A stretch of DNA of 7,162 bases from an uncultured Lachnospiraceae bacterium (GTDB lineage Bacteria > Bacillota_A > Clostridia > Lachnospirales > Lachnospiraceae), in NCBI GenBank assembly GCA_902795715.1, contig CADBME010000004.1, positions 1 to 7,162 of the forward strand, given 5' to 3'. The translations under genes and the position numbers were made by a program. Shown here piece after piece: positions 5,598-7,162 of the stretch; position 1 is the first letter of the stretch, and every line of letters begins with the position of its first letter. The notes under the pieces were generated by a model, which saw only the letters and a program-made list of their open reading frames with translations, made no database searches and was not told the DNA's origin.

Positions 5598-6713
5598 TCA
5601 GTTCAGGTCCGCAACAAGGTCCCGGACTTTAAGATTGAGGGCCTGCCGGTTCAGATAGGCCTCGGGATAATAGCTTCGAAGCTGGTCAATGGTCAGCTTT
5701 TCGCTGGTCAAAAGGTCCAGATCTTCACTGGTTACCGTCACTCCTTCTTTGGCCGCAATCTGGTCGATCAGAATATAGAGGGCTGCTTCGTTTGTGCAGG
5801 ACTCCCGGACCGCTTCCCTCATGGCCTCCTCATTGGCATAATGGGATTGTCTCAGGTATTCCCGGAAAGAAAGGCCACGGATTTGAGCTGCATTACGGGT
5901 CTGGGCAACATAGCGGTCGATGCAGGCTTCCACCAGCCCGGAAGGGATTTCCTTCATCTCTGATTTTTTGAGGATTTCCTGCATGGCATAGCTTCCTCTT
6001 TTTTCCTTCCTCATCTTCCTGCGCAGGGCTTTTCTGAATTCCTTAACCGTAGATACCCCAAAGCGTTCAGCAAAATGTTCCTTGACAAAATCCTTGTTGA
6101 GCTCCGGAACCTTTGTCACCAGAATACAATCCACATCAGCCTTGATCACGGCATCGCGACCGGACAGATACTCATCATTTTCGTAGGGGTCCGGCAGGGT
6201 AAAGTCCACGGAAATCTTCCCGGGCTTTTTCCCCGTCAGGCCCTCTTCGAGGGCTTCAAAAACTCCGGAACCGATCGTAAGCTCAAGATTATTTACAGAC
6301 TCTCCGGCCACCGGCACATCATCCACAAGGACTTCATAGGACAGACGGACCCGGTCTCCTTTTTTTATCTTCCTTTTTCTGATTTCTTTCGTATCCGCAT
6401 AGGCCATCATAAGAGCATTGATCTGCTCGTCTACATCATTTTTTCGAACCTTTACCTTGTCTTTGGGAATGTTCAGATCCTTATAATCAGCCAGAGTGAT
6501 AATATAATCCTCCGGCCGGATATCCTTCAGGGTCCCGTCCTCATTCAAGCCCCGGGCAAACATCTCCTGTGTTTTTTCCTCCTCCGATTGGGTAGTAGCT
6601 TCCGCAGGAGAATTGCTTTTGCTGCAGGCGGAAAGACATCCCGTCAAAAAACACAGGACAAGAAGACAGGCCACCATGCCCGTCCTGGTTCTCTTTCTAT
6701 CTGGTACATTCAT
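5598..6713 (-). CDS. Trigger-factor-like lipoprotein with FKBP-type PPIase domain
   Basis: Probably a surface-anchored folding factor acting on exported proteins (inference). The 371-residue product starts with a basic N-terminus and a hydrophobic stretch (13-25), then two overlapping lipobox candidates, LTGC (Cys26) and LSAC (Cys30), and a Ser/Glu-rich linker to about residue 50. Residues about 117-200 resemble the FKBP-like domain of trigger factor: KKGDRVRLSYEV, IGSGVFEALEEGLTGKKPG, VDFTLPDPYENDEYLSGRDA. From about 203 (VPELNKDFVKEHF) a long helical, charged region fits the trigger-factor C-terminal/SurA-like chaperone domain. The ribosome-binding N-terminal domain of true trigger factor (GFRxGKxP) is absent, which argues against calling it tig. 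The ATG has GGAAGGAG seven bases upstream. It follows the repeat-protein gene by 36 bases and is probably cotranscribed with it. PPIase activity is not certain from sequence alone. Confidence 0.85.
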   Translation of the reverse strand: MNVPDRKRTRTGMVACLLVLCFLTGCLSACSKSNSPAEATTQSEEEKTQEMFARGLNEDGTLKDIRPEDYIITLADYKDLNIPKDKVKVRKNDVDEQINALMMAYADTKEIRKRKIKKGDRVRLSYEVLVDDVPVAGESVNNLELTIGSGVFEALEEGLTGKKPGKISVDFTLPDPYENDEYLSGRDAVIKADVDCILVTKVPELNKDFVKEHFAERFGVSTVKEFRKALRRKMRKEKRGSYAMQEILKKSEMKEIPSGLVEACIDRYVAQTRNAAQIRGLSFREYLRQSHYANEEAMREAVRESCTNEAALYILIDQIAAKEGVTVTSEDLDLLTSEKLTIDQLRSYYPEAYLNRQALNLKVRDLVADLN

Positions 6714-6749
6714 ATGATTACTCCTTCCAAACTCCTCTGAATCCTGTGC

Positions 6750-7162
6750 TCAGTTCGAGGAATCCAGTGTTTCAAGCAGGTCGTCTGCCAGGGCATCAGC
6801 GATCCTGGCCCCCCTGGACAAGGCATTACAGGCGTAATACAAAGCTTTCTTCAGGTCCCGGTCCACCCCTTTTCCTTCCCGGTACATAAGGGCAAGACTG
6901 TAATAAGCCATCCGGTAATCTCCCTGGACAGCTGCCTTGCGAAAGCTTTCCAAAGCCTCCTCATACTGACCGGAATGGTAATACTTCGTTCCGGTCTGAT
7001 AAAGCTTCTTCACGGAATCCAGGTTCTGCTTTGCAGCCTCATCACGGATGACCTGATGGGCTCGGACAACCTTGATGGCCTGGGCCAGAGGCCTCTCGTA
7101 TTTTGAATTCACCTGGTAGCTGTTTTCCCCTTTCTCAAGGAGGAGCTTCAGGCTTCCCAGTC
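6750..7162 (-). CDS. TPR/Sel1-like repeat protein, 5' end outside window
   Basis: Function unknown; a helical-repeat protein likely to mediate protein contacts. The frame is open to the right edge of the window (first whole codon at 7160), giving about 136 visible residues. A GTG at 7112 could start a 120-residue protein, but it has no well-placed ribosome site and the 16 residues before it (LGSLKLLLEKGENSYQ) read like coding helix, so I treat the gene as partial. A TPR-like unit (LYQTGTKYYHSGQYEEALES) is followed by a Sel1-like unit (AYYSLALMYREGKGVDRDLK, then KALYYACNALSRGA). The C-terminus is short and polar. The next gene downstream encodes the trigger-factor-like lipoprotein 36 bases away, with no terminator or promoter visible between them. 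Confidence 0.75.
   Translation of the reverse strand, partial: LGSLKLLLEKGENSYQVNSKYERPLAQAIKVVRAHQVIRDEAAKQNLDSVKKLYQTGTKYYHSGQYEEALESFRKAAVQGDYRMAYYSLALMYREGKGVDRDLKKALYYACNALSRGARIADALADDLLETLDSSN

Noticed and set aside
6075..6740. 221-codon open frame on the plus strand opposite the lipoprotein gene
   Set aside because: It is antisense to a gene with clear domains and a strong ribosome site, and its translation has no recognisable motif; an antisense shadow.
1..7162. CRISPR array, tRNA or rRNA genes, insertion sequences, attachment sites
   Set aside because: No regularly spaced direct repeats, no tRNA-like cloverleaf, no transposase or integrase motifs, and no terminal inverted repeats were seen on either strand.

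Overview
The window reads as one stretch of chromosome from a Gram-positive anaerobe of the Clostridia, most likely Lachnospiraceae-like. This is inferred from the gene set, the strong AGGAG-type ribosome binding sites, the roughly even base composition and the Clostridia-style protein sequences; no rRNA or species marker is present. All credible genes lie on the minus strand, so transcription runs from high to low coordinates. The long plus-strand frames are antisense shadows.

Region by region, in transcription order. (1) About 7162-6750: the 3' part of a TPR/Sel1-repeat protein whose start lies beyond the right edge. (2) 6713-5598: a lipoprotein made of an FKBP-like peptidyl-prolyl isomerase domain and a trigger-factor-like C-terminal chaperone domain. 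It probably shares a transcript with the repeat protein (36-base gap). (3) 5597-5170: a 428-base interval holding a good sigma-A-type promoter, one small unrecognised reading frame (70 codons), a possible second promoter just before pyrH, and a possible RNA stem. (4) 5169-4: a housekeeping cluster pyrH-frr-uppS-cdsA-dxr-rseP, ending 3 bases from the left edge.

The cluster joins nucleotide supply and translation (UMP kinase, ribosome recycling factor) to envelope biogenesis. Dxr makes the MEP-pathway precursor of isoprenoids. UppS turns isoprenoid diphosphates into the undecaprenyl carrier for peptidoglycan. CdsA makes CDP-diacylglycerol for phospholipids. RseP is the intramembrane site-2 protease. 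The last four genes are packed with 1-, 4- and 8-base overlaps, which implies translational coupling. By contrast frr and uppS are separated by 128 bases with a strong stem-loop.

This is a well-known conserved cluster, and I do not see a new defence, mobile or RNA-guided system. The points most worth a second look are the trigger-factor-like lipoprotein, the placement of pyrH behind its own promoter rather than directly behind rpsB-tsf, the unexplained small frame upstream of pyrH with a coding-like tail in another frame, and the frr-uppS hairpin.
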